This document shows positions 26,175 to 34,334 of a DNA stretch of 64,000 nt, piece after piece. The translations under genes were made by a program, and so were the position numbers. Position 1 is the first letter of the stretch. Each line of letters opens with the position of its first letter. Source of the stretch: Algoriphagus aquimarinus. Lineage in GTDB: Bacteria; Bacteroidota; Bacteroidia; Cytophagales; Cyclobacteriaceae. Below the pieces are notes generated by a model that saw nothing but the letters and a program-made list of their open reading frames with translations, was not told the origin of the DNA and did no database searches. The stretch lies in assembly GCF_900112005.1 (NCBI RefSeq), contig NZ_FOKK01000008.1, positions 166,523 to 230,522 of the forward strand, read 5' to 3'.

Positions 26175-27386
26175 TCATAACCTCACATTCACGCCTCCAG
26201 TAAATCCCAACAGAACCGCTTGGTAATTTTCACGATGCGTTTCATCCCAGATCGTCAAGCCTGTGTGATCGAGAATATTGAGATCCCTTGAATACATGTA
26301 AGAAATACTTGGTCCTGCGAATAGATGAATGCTTTGCGTGATTTTCAAGGTAGGAAGTAATTGGAAGCTGAATTTGGAGAAATTGTTGCCGTCAAAGTCC
26401 GTCAGGTATTTGCTGACTGCTTCCACATCCAGTCGAAAGTGGTTGCTTTCTGCCAAGTTCAAACCTAAACCAGCCTGAAATCCATATTTAAGCTCTTTGA
26501 CTTCTAGGTTGGTTCCCACACCGAAAATCCCATAAACGTACTTACCGCCTGAGCGAAAAGTTAGAAAGGAATTGAGGTTTTCATCAATAGAAACACCTAA
26601 TCGCTGATCTCCGATTTTCACAATATTGATCAGACCGATGGTGACATCACTACTATCAGCGATGTTGATCAGGCCGATTTGCATGCCCTTGACGGTTTTC
26701 GCTCTATTGACCAAGCCTGCGATCTGTGTACCTTCTACATTTTCGGCTATGTTTGAGATTCCTGCAATTTGAACTCCTTTGACTTCCCTAGCCAAATTGG
26801 ATATGCCGGCAATCTGAGCGCCGTCTATTTCGGGAGAGATATTGGCGATTCCAGCAATCTGAGCGCCTTTGACTGACTTAGACATACTCGCAATTCCAGA
26901 GACCTGAATTCCGTCAATTGTATCAGCGATATCTGCAATTCCAGCTATTTGAGCTCCTTCTACAGCCTTTGCCGTATTGAAAATGCCAGCCACCTGTAAA
27001 GCGGAATTTCCCAAATTGATATTGCTGATTCCTCCAATCTGAGCCGATTTGTTAGCATCTGAACTTTGATTGAGAATACCTGCAACTTGAATTCCTGTTA
27101 CATTTCCAGAGACATTGTTCCAAAGCCCAGAGATCTGTGCGCCGCGCACATCGCCTTTGACCATTCCTGCCAAACCATAGATGGCAGCGCCATTTTCTCC
27201 TCCAGACAATCCCGTGAGTAAATGAAGACTGAAGTTGTTGGTGAAATGAACAGCCTCAGTTCCATGGGTAGAAATTGGGTAGAACAGGCCTAAATGCGCG
27301 GGGCTTTTCTCTTGTGCGTAGGAAATAGAGATGAAAGTGAAGAAGAGAAAGGTGAAGAGAGAGATTTTCAATTGGAGAGCTTTCAT
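26175..27386 (-). CDS. LA_2272-like surface repeat protein without STN domain
   Basis: A 403-aa exported protein. ATG at 27386 (MKALQLKISLF) gives a clean signal peptide ending SISYAQ; the longer frame reads through a tandem TCCATAG repeat. Residues about 55-265 form a solenoid of 15-residue turns with core G-x-Q-I-A-G-I-x-N (GAQIAGIAN, GVQIAGISN, GTQIAGLVN), roughly twelve turns. About 140 residues resembling a small beta-barrel follow (FLTFRSGGKYVYGIFGVG). The C-terminal half is clearly paralogous to the STN-repeat protein at 22.5-24.3 kb (FRSGG-x-K/R-x-YGI). Probably outer-membrane located; function unknown. Confidence 0.75.
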   Translation of the reverse strand: MKALQLKISLFTFLFFTFISISYAQEKSPAHLGLFYPISTHGTEAVHFTNNFSLHLLTGLSGGENGAAIYGLAGMVKGDVRGAQISGLWNNVSGNVTGIQVAGILNQSSDANKSAQIGGISNINLGNSALQVAGIFNTAKAVEGAQIAGIADIADTIDGIQVSGIASMSKSVKGAQIAGIANISPEIDGAQIAGISNLAREVKGVQIAGISNIAENVEGTQIAGLVNRAKTVKGMQIGLINIADSSDVTIGLINIVKIGDQRLGVSIDENLNSFLTFRSGGKYVYGIFGVGTNLEVKELKYGFQAGLGLNLAESNHFRLDVEAVSKYLTDFDGNNFSKFSFQLLPTLKITQSIHLFAGPSISYMYSRDLNILDHTGLTIWDETHRENYQAVLLGFTGGVNVRL

Positions 27387-27485
27387 AGAGTTTTTATAAT
27401 TAGTCCATAGTCCATAGACCACAGCACGATGTGCTAGTCTGAGGAATGCAGAATGATAATGATGTGTGGGATTTTGCTTGATAAA

Positions 27486-27716
27486 TCAATCAAGTAGCAG
27501 AGCGATCAATTGGGAAGGGGCGTTCACATTGATGACTTTGTGATCTTCGAGCTCTATGTTCAGAGCATATTCCAATTCGTAAATCAGTCCGTTGAGGAAG
27601 ATTTTATCCATTCTAAGATCGAAGATAAAATGATCGTGTTTTCTGGCTCCAGTCAATACGATACCGTATTCGCTGAACACCTGAGTAATTTTTCGGAGTT
27701 GGCTATATTTTCCCAT
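27486..27716 (-). CDS. Small protein resembling a carrier-protein fold, function unknown
   Basis: A 76-aa soluble protein. The second half (IYELEYALNIELEDHKVINVNAPSQLIALL, residues about 44-74) has the helix pattern of acyl carrier proteins, where a LExxFxIEI-like helix is followed by a V-x-T-V-x-x-L-I helix. The phosphopantetheine DSL serine is absent: the position reads FLNGL. The gene directly follows ECF-type promoter copy B (leader about 20 nt) and lies 100 bp upstream of the repeat-protein gene on the same strand. A role with the sigma/FecR unit is inferred from that promoter only. The fold assignment is tentative. Confidence 0.6.
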   Translation of the reverse strand: MGKYSQLRKITQVFSEYGIVLTGARKHDHFIFDLRMDKIFLNGLIYELEYALNIELEDHKVINVNAPSQLIALLLD

Positions 27717-27741
27717 GTTGTCATTTTTGTGATGTTACGTT

Positions 27742-27771
27742 TATGACAGCTCGGGTGGAGATTACCCTTAG
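27742..27771 (-). promoter_or_regulatory. ECF-type promoter, copy B (ACTAAGGGTAA-14 nt-GTCATA)
   Basis: On the minus strand ACTAAGGGTAA (GGGTAA at 27762-27767) is followed by exactly 14 nt and GTCATA (27742-27747), 26 nt upstream of the small carrier-like gene. Same boxes and spacing as copy A before the sigma gene. Confidence 0.7.
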
Positions 27772-27784
27772 TTAGGATTCAAAA

Positions 27785-27823
27785 AATCAAAAAAATAAGA
27801 GCCGCACTTAGAGTACAGCTCTT
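27785..27823 (-). terminator. Terminator of the rhamnose isomerase gene/operon
   Basis: A 12-bp stem including two G-U pairs (AAGAGCTGTACT with AGTGCGGCTCTT) and a 3-nt loop, followed on the minus strand by ATTTTTTTGATTTTTT. It lies about 180 bp past the rhaI stop and close upstream of promoter copy B, so it insulates the two units. Confidence 0.85.
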
Positions 27824-27999
27824 GGTAAAATTTAAATATGGATGTTTTTTTATTTATATCCGTTTTTCGTCTTGTATTAAGACTAAAGCAAATTAAGATT
27901 TGGTTAACAGTAGGATTGAGGCAGCTTCGGTCACCGGTCTTCTGACCAAGTGAGCAAAGAAATTATGTCTACTGGCAAGATTACGGATAATGATATTTA

Positions 28000-29277
28000 T
28001 TATAGCCCAGAAGCTATTGATTTTAAGCCTCTTTCTTCAATCAATGTCTCTCTTACTTTAAGTGATCGGAATGCTTTGATTGGATCAATTGCTCCACCGG
28101 ATCTGCGCATTGCTTCGGAAAGTAAAGGACGAAGATCAGTTCTGTATGCATCCTGCAAAATCTCCTGAGCACCAGCCACATCATGGTTCTCCTGAGCTGC
28201 TTCCAAGGATTTGCTATTTACCAATAATGCCTGAGCAAAGGCGAGTTTGATGGCTTGTACAGATTGTATCAGATCTTCCATGGGATCTTTTAGATTGTGA
28301 CTTGCGTCGATCATCCAGGAAAGTGGGGGATTATTTGTTTCGCTAAAACCTTTCACCAGTTCCTGAAAAATCAGGAATAATTGATATGGTTTTACACTTC
28401 CAACAGTCAAATCATCATCACCATATTTAGAGTCATTGAAGTGGAATCCACCCAGTTTTCCTTCCGTCATCAGCGTAGCTACGATCTGCTCTATGTTTGT
28501 ATTTGGCAAATGGTGACCGAGATCTACCAGCGTATAAGCCTTTTTACCTAGTTTATTTGCCAAAAGGAATGATGTTCCCCAATCCTGAATCACTGTGCTG
28601 TAGAAGTGCGGTTCGTAAGGCTTGTATTCAATCAGAAGTTTCCAGTCTTCCGGTACATCCTTATAGATTTCTTGTAGGGATAAGTGTGTGTTTTCAAGCG
28701 CTTTTCTCAAACTATGCTGACCGGGGAAACTGCTTCCATCAGCCAGCCAAACGGTTAGTGCTTTCGATCCCAATTTCTCTCCAATCTCTATGACCTGCTT
28801 GTTATGCTCAACAGCTAATTCACGGACGGCAGCTTCTGAGTTGGCCAAAGAACCGAATTTATAGCTATGCTCTTGGTTTGCTTGGTCCTGAAAAGTATTA
28901 GAATTCACAGCGTCGAAGCCAATTCCAACTTCTGAAGCAGAGTCTTTGATGGATTGGTAATCACTCGGAATATCCCAAGGAATATGTAGAGAAACGGCGT
29001 TGCTGGATTGATTGAGCGCATGAAGAATTCCTACGTCTTGGATTTTCTGAATCAAAGTTGCAGGTTCTCCGCCACCAGAAAATCTCCCGAATCGTGTTCC
29101 ACCTGTTCCCAGTGCCCAACTTGGAATTGCGATTTGCAAGGCTTGAAGCTTTGAAATCAGTTCTTCTACGTTATTTCCCTTTTTGTCCAGGCTTTCGGCT
29201 AGGAAGTCGAAGCTTCTGCTGTGCTCAGCGCTTTGAGAAGTATTTTGTGATTGTATTTGGTCGAGAGTAAGTTTCAT
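28000..29277 (-). CDS. rhaI: L-rhamnose isomerase, RhaI (xylose-isomerase-like TIM barrel) type
   Basis: A 425-aa cytoplasmic isomerase converting L-rhamnose to L-rhamnulose. It matches the Pseudomonas stutzeri-type enzyme, not E. coli RhaA. The metal ligands fall at E217 (LLIEYKPYEPHF), D252 (TLVDLGHHLPNTN), H279 (GGFHFNDSKYGDDD) and D324 (WMIDASHN). The N-terminal SWALGTGGTRFGRF loop is also conserved. It lies on the same strand as RhaM, a GH106 rhamnosidase and the NCS1 permease and has its own terminator downstream. The kinase and aldolase for the next steps are not in the window. An ATG start with no upstream alternative. Confidence 0.93.
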   Translation of the reverse strand: MKLTLDQIQSQNTSQSAEHSRSFDFLAESLDKKGNNVEELISKLQALQIAIPSWALGTGGTRFGRFSGGGEPATLIQKIQDVGILHALNQSSNAVSLHIPWDIPSDYQSIKDSASEVGIGFDAVNSNTFQDQANQEHSYKFGSLANSEAAVRELAVEHNKQVIEIGEKLGSKALTVWLADGSSFPGQHSLRKALENTHLSLQEIYKDVPEDWKLLIEYKPYEPHFYSTVIQDWGTSFLLANKLGKKAYTLVDLGHHLPNTNIEQIVATLMTEGKLGGFHFNDSKYGDDDLTVGSVKPYQLFLIFQELVKGFSETNNPPLSWMIDASHNLKDPMEDLIQSVQAIKLAFAQALLVNSKSLEAAQENHDVAGAQEILQDAYRTDLRPLLSEAMRRSGGAIDPIKAFRSLKVRETLIEERGLKSIASGL

Positions 29278-29287
29278 GGCTGTGTGT

Positions 29288-29508
29288 TTTTAACCGCGGA
29301 GGACACAAAGGTCACGCAAAGGGCGCGGTTGTATTGTTCAAAGTTGTTGTTGTCCTGCTTCTCCAGAAGCTGGACAACTATGTGTTTTATTAAGTAAATC
29401 CCCCTTGCCCCCTTTGAAAAGGGGGAGTAGCTCTGCTGCAAAAATCAACCCTTAATTATATGAGAGTTGATCTTTTATGTTGTCCTGCTTATCCAGAAGC
29501 TGGACTTA
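29288..29508. repeat. Cluster of short intergenic palindromes between rhaI and the 63-aa gene
   Basis: Contains an AACCGCGGAGGACACAAAGG-type repeat (29291-29332) and a near-perfect 28-bp hairpin TTGTCC-T-GCTTCT-CC-AGAAGC-T-GGACAA (29350-29377). A TCCCCCT...AGGGGGA hairpin (29397-29428) has a second copy at 31414-31446. A second, less perfect TTGTCCTGCTT...AGAAGCTGGAC copy lies at 29480-29508. The four elements fill the 242-bp gap. Confidence 0.65.
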
Positions 29509-29519
29509 ACGAACGCTGG

Positions 29520-29711
29520 TTAGATGACTTCTTCCTCTTCCTCTTCAGATTTGTTCATCCAAAAAGATGCAGTGCCAAACCAGATTATGGTACCAATTAG
29601 CATCAAGGTTTTGGAAAGTTCGGGAGTGATGCTTCCCTTCAAAACAAGAAAGGAAGGGATAAGTGTCAATGCTAAAGCAACGAATGATATTAATTTTAGT
29701 ATATTTTTCAC
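29520..29711 (-). CDS. Small two-helix membrane protein coupled to the NCS1 permease
   Basis: A 63-aa protein starting at GTG 29711, two nucleotides after the TAA of the permease gene; longer frames overlap the permease and are unlikely. Two transmembrane helices (about 4-25, LKLISFVALALTLIPSFLVL, and 33-51, LMLIGTIIWFGTASFW) are followed by a Lys/Ser then Glu-rich tail (EEEEEE). It has the look of an accessory subunit of the transporter, as seen with other small membrane proteins encoded 3' to secondary carriers. No family is recognised. Translational coupling is inferred from the spacing. Confidence 0.75.
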   Translation of the reverse strand: MKNILKLISFVALALTLIPSFLVLKGSITPELSKTLMLIGTIIWFGTASFWMNKSEEEEEEVI

Positions 29712-29713
29712 AA

Positions 29714-31138
29714 TTAGTAAGTTAAAGGAATAGTAGGAGAGACGTTTGTCGTTTTTTTCTGAATCACTTTTGAAGCAAGCAGGTAAACGATGACTGCTAC
29801 AAACCAACCTGGAAGACCAAGGAAGAAGATTTCAATTCCACCCCAAATATTCAATCCCAAACAGAAAACCAGTGAAACTGCCCAAGTAATTCCGACAGCT
29901 GGATTGAAATGGGATTTGGTCAATTCAGCATAGTTGCTTGCAAGACCCATTTTTGGAAGTACAAATACATCCAAGAAAATCACCGCTCCAAGTGGCATTA
30001 AGATCAATCCGTAAAGCGCAACGAATTCTAATAACTGCATCACCAAAGCAGGGAAGCAAGCGGCGATGGTTGTCACCAAACCTACGAAGAGCGTTACTTT
30101 CCAGGTTTTCCATTTTGGATTGATGGATTGGATCGCAAGTCCAGCGCGATAGAGTGTTGGGTTTGCCGTAGTCCAACCTGCAATCACTACACAGACAGCA
30201 CCTGCTATTCCTGCAGCTTCATAAGCGATTGGCCCTGGAGCAAATACTAAACTGCCTTTTGACTCCAATAGGAAAAGAGAATACAAAATCCCTGAAGCCA
30301 TCCAAGCGATAAAGTGCCCTAGGAATACGCCTGTAGCAGATGAAAATCCATATGTCCATTTCTTGGCATAACGAAGGAGTGACATATCTGCCATTCCGAT
30401 GTGCATGCCCATATTGCAAAACCAAGCAAAGAACATGATGTGCCAGAAAGTGAATTTGCTCTGTCCTTCCAGCGGAACTCCATTCCATATCGTAGTTTCA
30501 GCCACTGGCCAAAAATCAGAGAATGAGTTGATTCCCAGTCTAGGCAAAACGCCCACTGCAGCAGCGATAAAGATCATAATCATCCACGGCGCAGCGATGT
30601 TGGCAAATTTTGAGATGACATTGAAGCCGAACATTGCCACAAAAGTGGTGACCGCACCTATGCCAAATACAGTGATAATCCAGCCTACACTATTTGGATA
30701 GATATCTGTAAGCGACGGCATCGGAAGATTGAAAGGAATGCCGACAGCAGTAGCAGAAACGGCGATCATTGAGCCAGCCAAAAAGCAAAATAGTGCTGCA
30801 TTTACAACATTATAAAATAAGGTAAAGCGATTACCGGCGATTTTCTCCAACTGATAATAAAGTGTTGTTCTTGTCTTAACAGCCACTTTTCCCGTGAAAA
30901 AAGCCCAGCTAAGTACTGCGAGAATGTTTCCGACAATTAATCCACTAACAAGGTCGCCAGCTGTAGCTCCATGAGCGACGAAAAGTGGACCTATGACAAA
31001 TTCAGTTCCTGCGGTATGTTCACCTGCGTAGGTTCCAATGAAGCTTTTCCAGCCTTTCAGTTTGTTTTTGGGAATGGGAGTTCGCTCGTATTCGTTGACA
31101 GCTTCGAGCCGCTGTTTCAGATTTTGTGTTGATGACAT
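29714..31138 (-). CDS. NCS1-type (purine-cytosine permease family) transporter in the rhamnose locus
   Basis: A 474-aa inner-membrane transporter with about 12 transmembrane helices. The N-terminal block (SFIGTYAGEHTAGTEFVIGPLFVAHG) and the middle block (FAWFCNMGMHIGMADMSLLRYAKKW) are typical of cytosine/purine permease-like NCS1 proteins. Known NCS1 substrates are nucleobases, hydantoins and related rings. The surrounding genes (RhaM, GH106, RhaI) point instead to L-rhamnose or another deoxysugar as cargo, which would be unusual for the family. No other sugar transporter is in this operon. Followed by the 63-aa membrane gene. Family call firm, substrate inferred. Confidence 0.85.
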   Translation of the reverse strand: MSSTQNLKQRLEAVNEYERTPIPKNKLKGWKSFIGTYAGEHTAGTEFVIGPLFVAHGATAGDLVSGLIVGNILAVLSWAFFTGKVAVKTRTTLYYQLEKIAGNRFTLFYNVVNAALFCFLAGSMIAVSATAVGIPFNLPMPSLTDIYPNSVGWIITVFGIGAVTTFVAMFGFNVISKFANIAAPWMIMIFIAAAVGVLPRLGINSFSDFWPVAETTIWNGVPLEGQSKFTFWHIMFFAWFCNMGMHIGMADMSLLRYAKKWTYGFSSATGVFLGHFIAWMASGILYSLFLLESKGSLVFAPGPIAYEAAGIAGAVCVVIAGWTTANPTLYRAGLAIQSINPKWKTWKVTLFVGLVTTIAACFPALVMQLLEFVALYGLILMPLGAVIFLDVFVLPKMGLASNYAELTKSHFNPAVGITWAVSLVFCLGLNIWGGIEIFFLGLPGWFVAVIVYLLASKVIQKKTTNVSPTIPLTY

Positions 31139-31542
31139 GGGTTTTCTTTTGGGCTTTGGGATTCAAATTAGGCTAGCAGACAGTCTCATGTATCCTGTGC
31201 TATATGGGTGTTAATTATTAAGATAATACTTCGAAATGATGCCAGTTACTTATTTTCGTTGCTGTTCTGGCTGGAAGACCGATGACCGAAGACCGAAGAA
31301 GTTTTTTTGAAAGAGTTGAGCAAATTATGTGTTGGTTTATCCTTTTATTACTAAAATTCAGTTTTAACTATATGAGTATCCATAAAGTAATAAGCATGGT
31401 TTTATCATGCTAAAATCCCCCTAACCTCCTTTAGAAAAGGGGGAGTGGCCGAATTTGAACCTCAACCATTGTTCCTTAAGGAGCAAGTGCAACATAGAAA
31501 ATAGATATAAAATAAAAAGAAATTCAATTGTGATCTATAAAC
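31139..31542. repeat. 404-bp spacer with two dispersed repeats
   Basis: Between the permease and rhamnosidase genes. Holds a GGAAGACCGATGACCGAAGA-type unit at 31270-31299 and the second copy of the TCCCCCT...AGGGGGA hairpin at 31414-31446, whose first copy is at 29397-29428. The pair flanks the permease/63-aa gene module. No gene or clear promoter seen. Confidence 0.55.
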
Positions 31543-34323
31543 TTAATAGTACTCTGAAATCTGAATTTTTCCATCCAATCCAGACGGCATAGTTTTCCAG
31601 TTACTGGCATCAAAGGGTTTGTAATCGATATTGACGAAGTTGATTTCATGGTAATTTCTCCATTCAATTCCATTTCTATCCAGATACCGAATGCTATTTG
31701 CCATCAGATTGGCAACTTCTATTTTGATCGTGTTTTTACCATTTACTAAATGCTCGGAGATATCCAGTTGATAGGGAATACTCCAGCTATTGCCTGCATA
31801 TTCTCCATTGATCCAGATTTTTGCACTTTCATACACTTTATCTATTGTCAATAAGTAGTGCTTTCCTTCAGATTTTTTGAAATCAAATTCGCTAGAATAA
31901 CTAGCCTGACCAGAGAAATCATCGGCTTCTGGATCTCCAATGTTTGTCCAAGATTTGATGGTGTCCATGGATTGAGGAACAGGAAGTTTTGGTTGACCTT
32001 GGGTAAAAGCGAGTTTCCAGTTTTTAGAAATATCTGTGGTAGCTACTGATTTGCGGTAATCTGGCCAAGCGTGAATACCTAAATCTACTTTCTCATCAAA
32101 AGTCTTGAGGAAAATAGATTCTCCTGATTTGAGGTAAAGGTTTACGTTCGTTCCATCAGCCGTACTTTCTAAAGAAATCGTTCCTCTTTTACCGGTAAGA
32201 GGATCCATCGCCATGATTGTACCGGCTTTGGTGTTTAAGGAAATGGTTTGAGAAATAGGATCTGCGCTATGGTTTACTACAAAATAGTAAGTCCCGTCAG
32301 CTACTTTTCTTCGGATAAAATCAAGTCCAGAATCCACCAACTTTTCCCTGTAGATCTCTAACTCTTCTAAAGTCTTGCTCAGATTATCTGAAAGGTAAAT
32401 CTCGCCTTTACCAACCTTTGATTTCCCTTCTTTAAATACGATTGAGGACCATAATTGGTTGAAAGTGCTTTCTTTTGACTTTTGGTCAGAATGATAACCT
32501 GGGATTGATTTTGGCTTAGACTGGAAAATAATTTTGGCTCCATTTTCAGCCAGTTTGAGAATGATCTGTAACGTTTCGATTGGCATAAACTCTGTTTCCG
32601 GAATGATCAGAACCTTAGCGGAGTTTTTGTCTGAGGTTTGAATTAGACCTTTATTAACCTTGGACTTGGCAATCATATCGTCTGAGATAAAATCCAGAGA
32701 ATATCCTAATTCCATTAATTTCTTAGACTGCTTATAGAACTCAGTTGGGTGTAGCCATTCATCCACGGCATGCACGGTGATCATTTCCATTTTGCCTTTT
32801 GGCTCCGCCCAAACATCGTAAACTGGCCAGTAAACCAGCAATTCATTATCTGCTTGGCCCGTTTGCAAAATTGCCTGTGATCTGGCGATAAAGTCATTGA
32901 AGCCTTTGAAATGTGGCCAAAGGCTATTCTGCTGGGTAAGATTCAGCGAAGCATAAAACAACCAACCCGGATAGGAGACATCTTCAGGACTGTAGGTAAC
33001 TCCATGATAGAAAATGTGATTTACCCCTGCCAAAAATGCCTGCTCCACTTCAGGTTTCATCTGTGAAAATGAGGATTTGAAATGCTCTCCCAACCATGTG
33101 AAAGTCTCTGAGGAAACTAGGTTTTTGCCTGTCAAATGAGCTGCAGAAGAGGCAAACTTCAACATGATAGGGTCTGGATCTACATTTCTGATATCTGCAC
33201 TGTCTCTCCTCAGTCCAGGAATAGGGAAGTAGCTGGATCCGAAAGTCTCACATTCTGGAATATCAACTGCCGCATAGAGATCGAGAAGGTTTCCAGGTGA
33301 ACCGTGTGCTTGGTTCTTGGTTAGTTTGGATTGACTATGTGCCCAATCAGTCCAGTTCTTAGTAAAATTATTCAATAGGAGATCATTGATAGTTTCCCGA
33401 TAATCGGACTTTACTCTACGCACTATCTCCGTGTTTTCCTCACTTTCTAGATACGGAAGAAATTCTTTCAAATCATATCCTCTTCGCTTCTTGAATTCTT
33501 CAAATAAACTACTCGTAAAATCTGCTCCATAGACTTCAAAGCTATCATTATAAAATGCCCGAAAGCCGTAATCCTTTCCTGCAAATGCCTTTTCAAAATA
33601 TGAATTGTATGCATCAACTGCAGATTTGCTGAAGTGATCTAAGGTAAACCCAACTCCACCTGGGGCCGCCCGCTTTACCATCTGGCCTGTTTTGTCCAAG
33701 AAAATAGCTTTGATCTGATAGCTTCCAGGTTCATTCCAATTGAGTTTTCCATCTTGATCGACAAACTTGGTGATTTCTATGGCCTTATTATTTTCGTCAT
33801 ACGCCATCACAGCGATCAATTGAGCATCTGGCTGAGATTCCTTTTTCTTCTGGAAAAGAATAGGAGTGGCCAATGCCTTTCCATCCGCTTTCTCATAATC
33901 CTGAATCACCATACGTGTTGCAGCATTCACTAAACTAACCTGAGGTCCTCCATATGGCCAGCCCGTGCCTTGGGTTATATCGACTCCCATTCCAAGTGAA
34001 TTAGCCTTAGTGACCGTAAAGTCTAACATGCTCAGCCAGTCTTCAGATAGAAAGTCTATGTAGCGATCTTCATATCCTTTTGCTCCATAGATAGGAGCGA
34101 TTTCCACTCCTCCAAGTCCAGCGGCGTTGTACGTTTCCAGCAGTTTGGAGAGATTCTTTTCATCTACAGCATTTCCCATCCACCACCAACGTGTCCAAGG
34201 TTTGGCAGTTTGTGTGATCTCAGGCCAATCGCTAGAAACGGGGGCTTTTTGCTCTATAAGTTGAAAACCAAAGAATAGTAAAATAGGGAAAAGGAAAAGG
34301 AGGTATTTGGATTTGGAGCGCAT
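31543..34323 (-). CDS. Glycoside hydrolase family 106 alpha-L-rhamnosidase
   Basis: A 926-aa exported enzyme; ATG at 34323 (MRSKSKYLL) is used rather than the TTG two codons upstream. It carries a signal or anchor segment, then the GH106 opening PWTRWWWMGNAVDEKNL with GLGGVEIAPIYGAKGYE, typical of rhamnogalacturonan rhamnosidases. The TIM-barrel part (about 40-560) includes FSSAAHLTGKNLVSSETFTW and AGVNHIFYHGVTYSP. C-terminal beta-sandwich and jelly-roll domains follow (YLLTIDKVYESAKIWINGEYAG). It releases terminal L-rhamnose from pectin side chains. Eleven nucleotides downstream of RhaM, whose product would handle the released sugar. Confidence 0.93.
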   Translation of the reverse strand: MRSKSKYLLFLFPILLFFGFQLIEQKAPVSSDWPEITQTAKPWTRWWWMGNAVDEKNLSKLLETYNAAGLGGVEIAPIYGAKGYEDRYIDFLSEDWLSMLDFTVTKANSLGMGVDITQGTGWPYGGPQVSLVNAATRMVIQDYEKADGKALATPILFQKKKESQPDAQLIAVMAYDENNKAIEITKFVDQDGKLNWNEPGSYQIKAIFLDKTGQMVKRAAPGGVGFTLDHFSKSAVDAYNSYFEKAFAGKDYGFRAFYNDSFEVYGADFTSSLFEEFKKRRGYDLKEFLPYLESEENTEIVRRVKSDYRETINDLLLNNFTKNWTDWAHSQSKLTKNQAHGSPGNLLDLYAAVDIPECETFGSSYFPIPGLRRDSADIRNVDPDPIMLKFASSAAHLTGKNLVSSETFTWLGEHFKSSFSQMKPEVEQAFLAGVNHIFYHGVTYSPEDVSYPGWLFYASLNLTQQNSLWPHFKGFNDFIARSQAILQTGQADNELLVYWPVYDVWAEPKGKMEMITVHAVDEWLHPTEFYKQSKKLMELGYSLDFISDDMIAKSKVNKGLIQTSDKNSAKVLIIPETEFMPIETLQIILKLAENGAKIIFQSKPKSIPGYHSDQKSKESTFNQLWSSIVFKEGKSKVGKGEIYLSDNLSKTLEELEIYREKLVDSGLDFIRRKVADGTYYFVVNHSADPISQTISLNTKAGTIMAMDPLTGKRGTISLESTADGTNVNLYLKSGESIFLKTFDEKVDLGIHAWPDYRKSVATTDISKNWKLAFTQGQPKLPVPQSMDTIKSWTNIGDPEADDFSGQASYSSEFDFKKSEGKHYLLTIDKVYESAKIWINGEYAGNSWSIPYQLDISEHLVNGKNTIKIEVANLMANSIRYLDRNGIEWRNYHEINFVNIDYKPFDASNWKTMPSGLDGKIQISEYY

Positions 34324-34334
34324 TGACAATAGGG

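Noticed and set aside
22900..27150. 45-48-bp near-repeats resembling a CRISPR or minisatellite array
   Set aside because: The period corresponds to 15-16 codons of two intact genes and the repeats vary at third positions; no spacers, no leader and no cas genes.
29712..29807. Longer version (95 aa) of the 63-aa membrane protein
   Set aside because: Overlaps the permease by nearly 100 nt with a non-membrane, low-complexity N-terminus; GTG 29711 fits the operon spacing.
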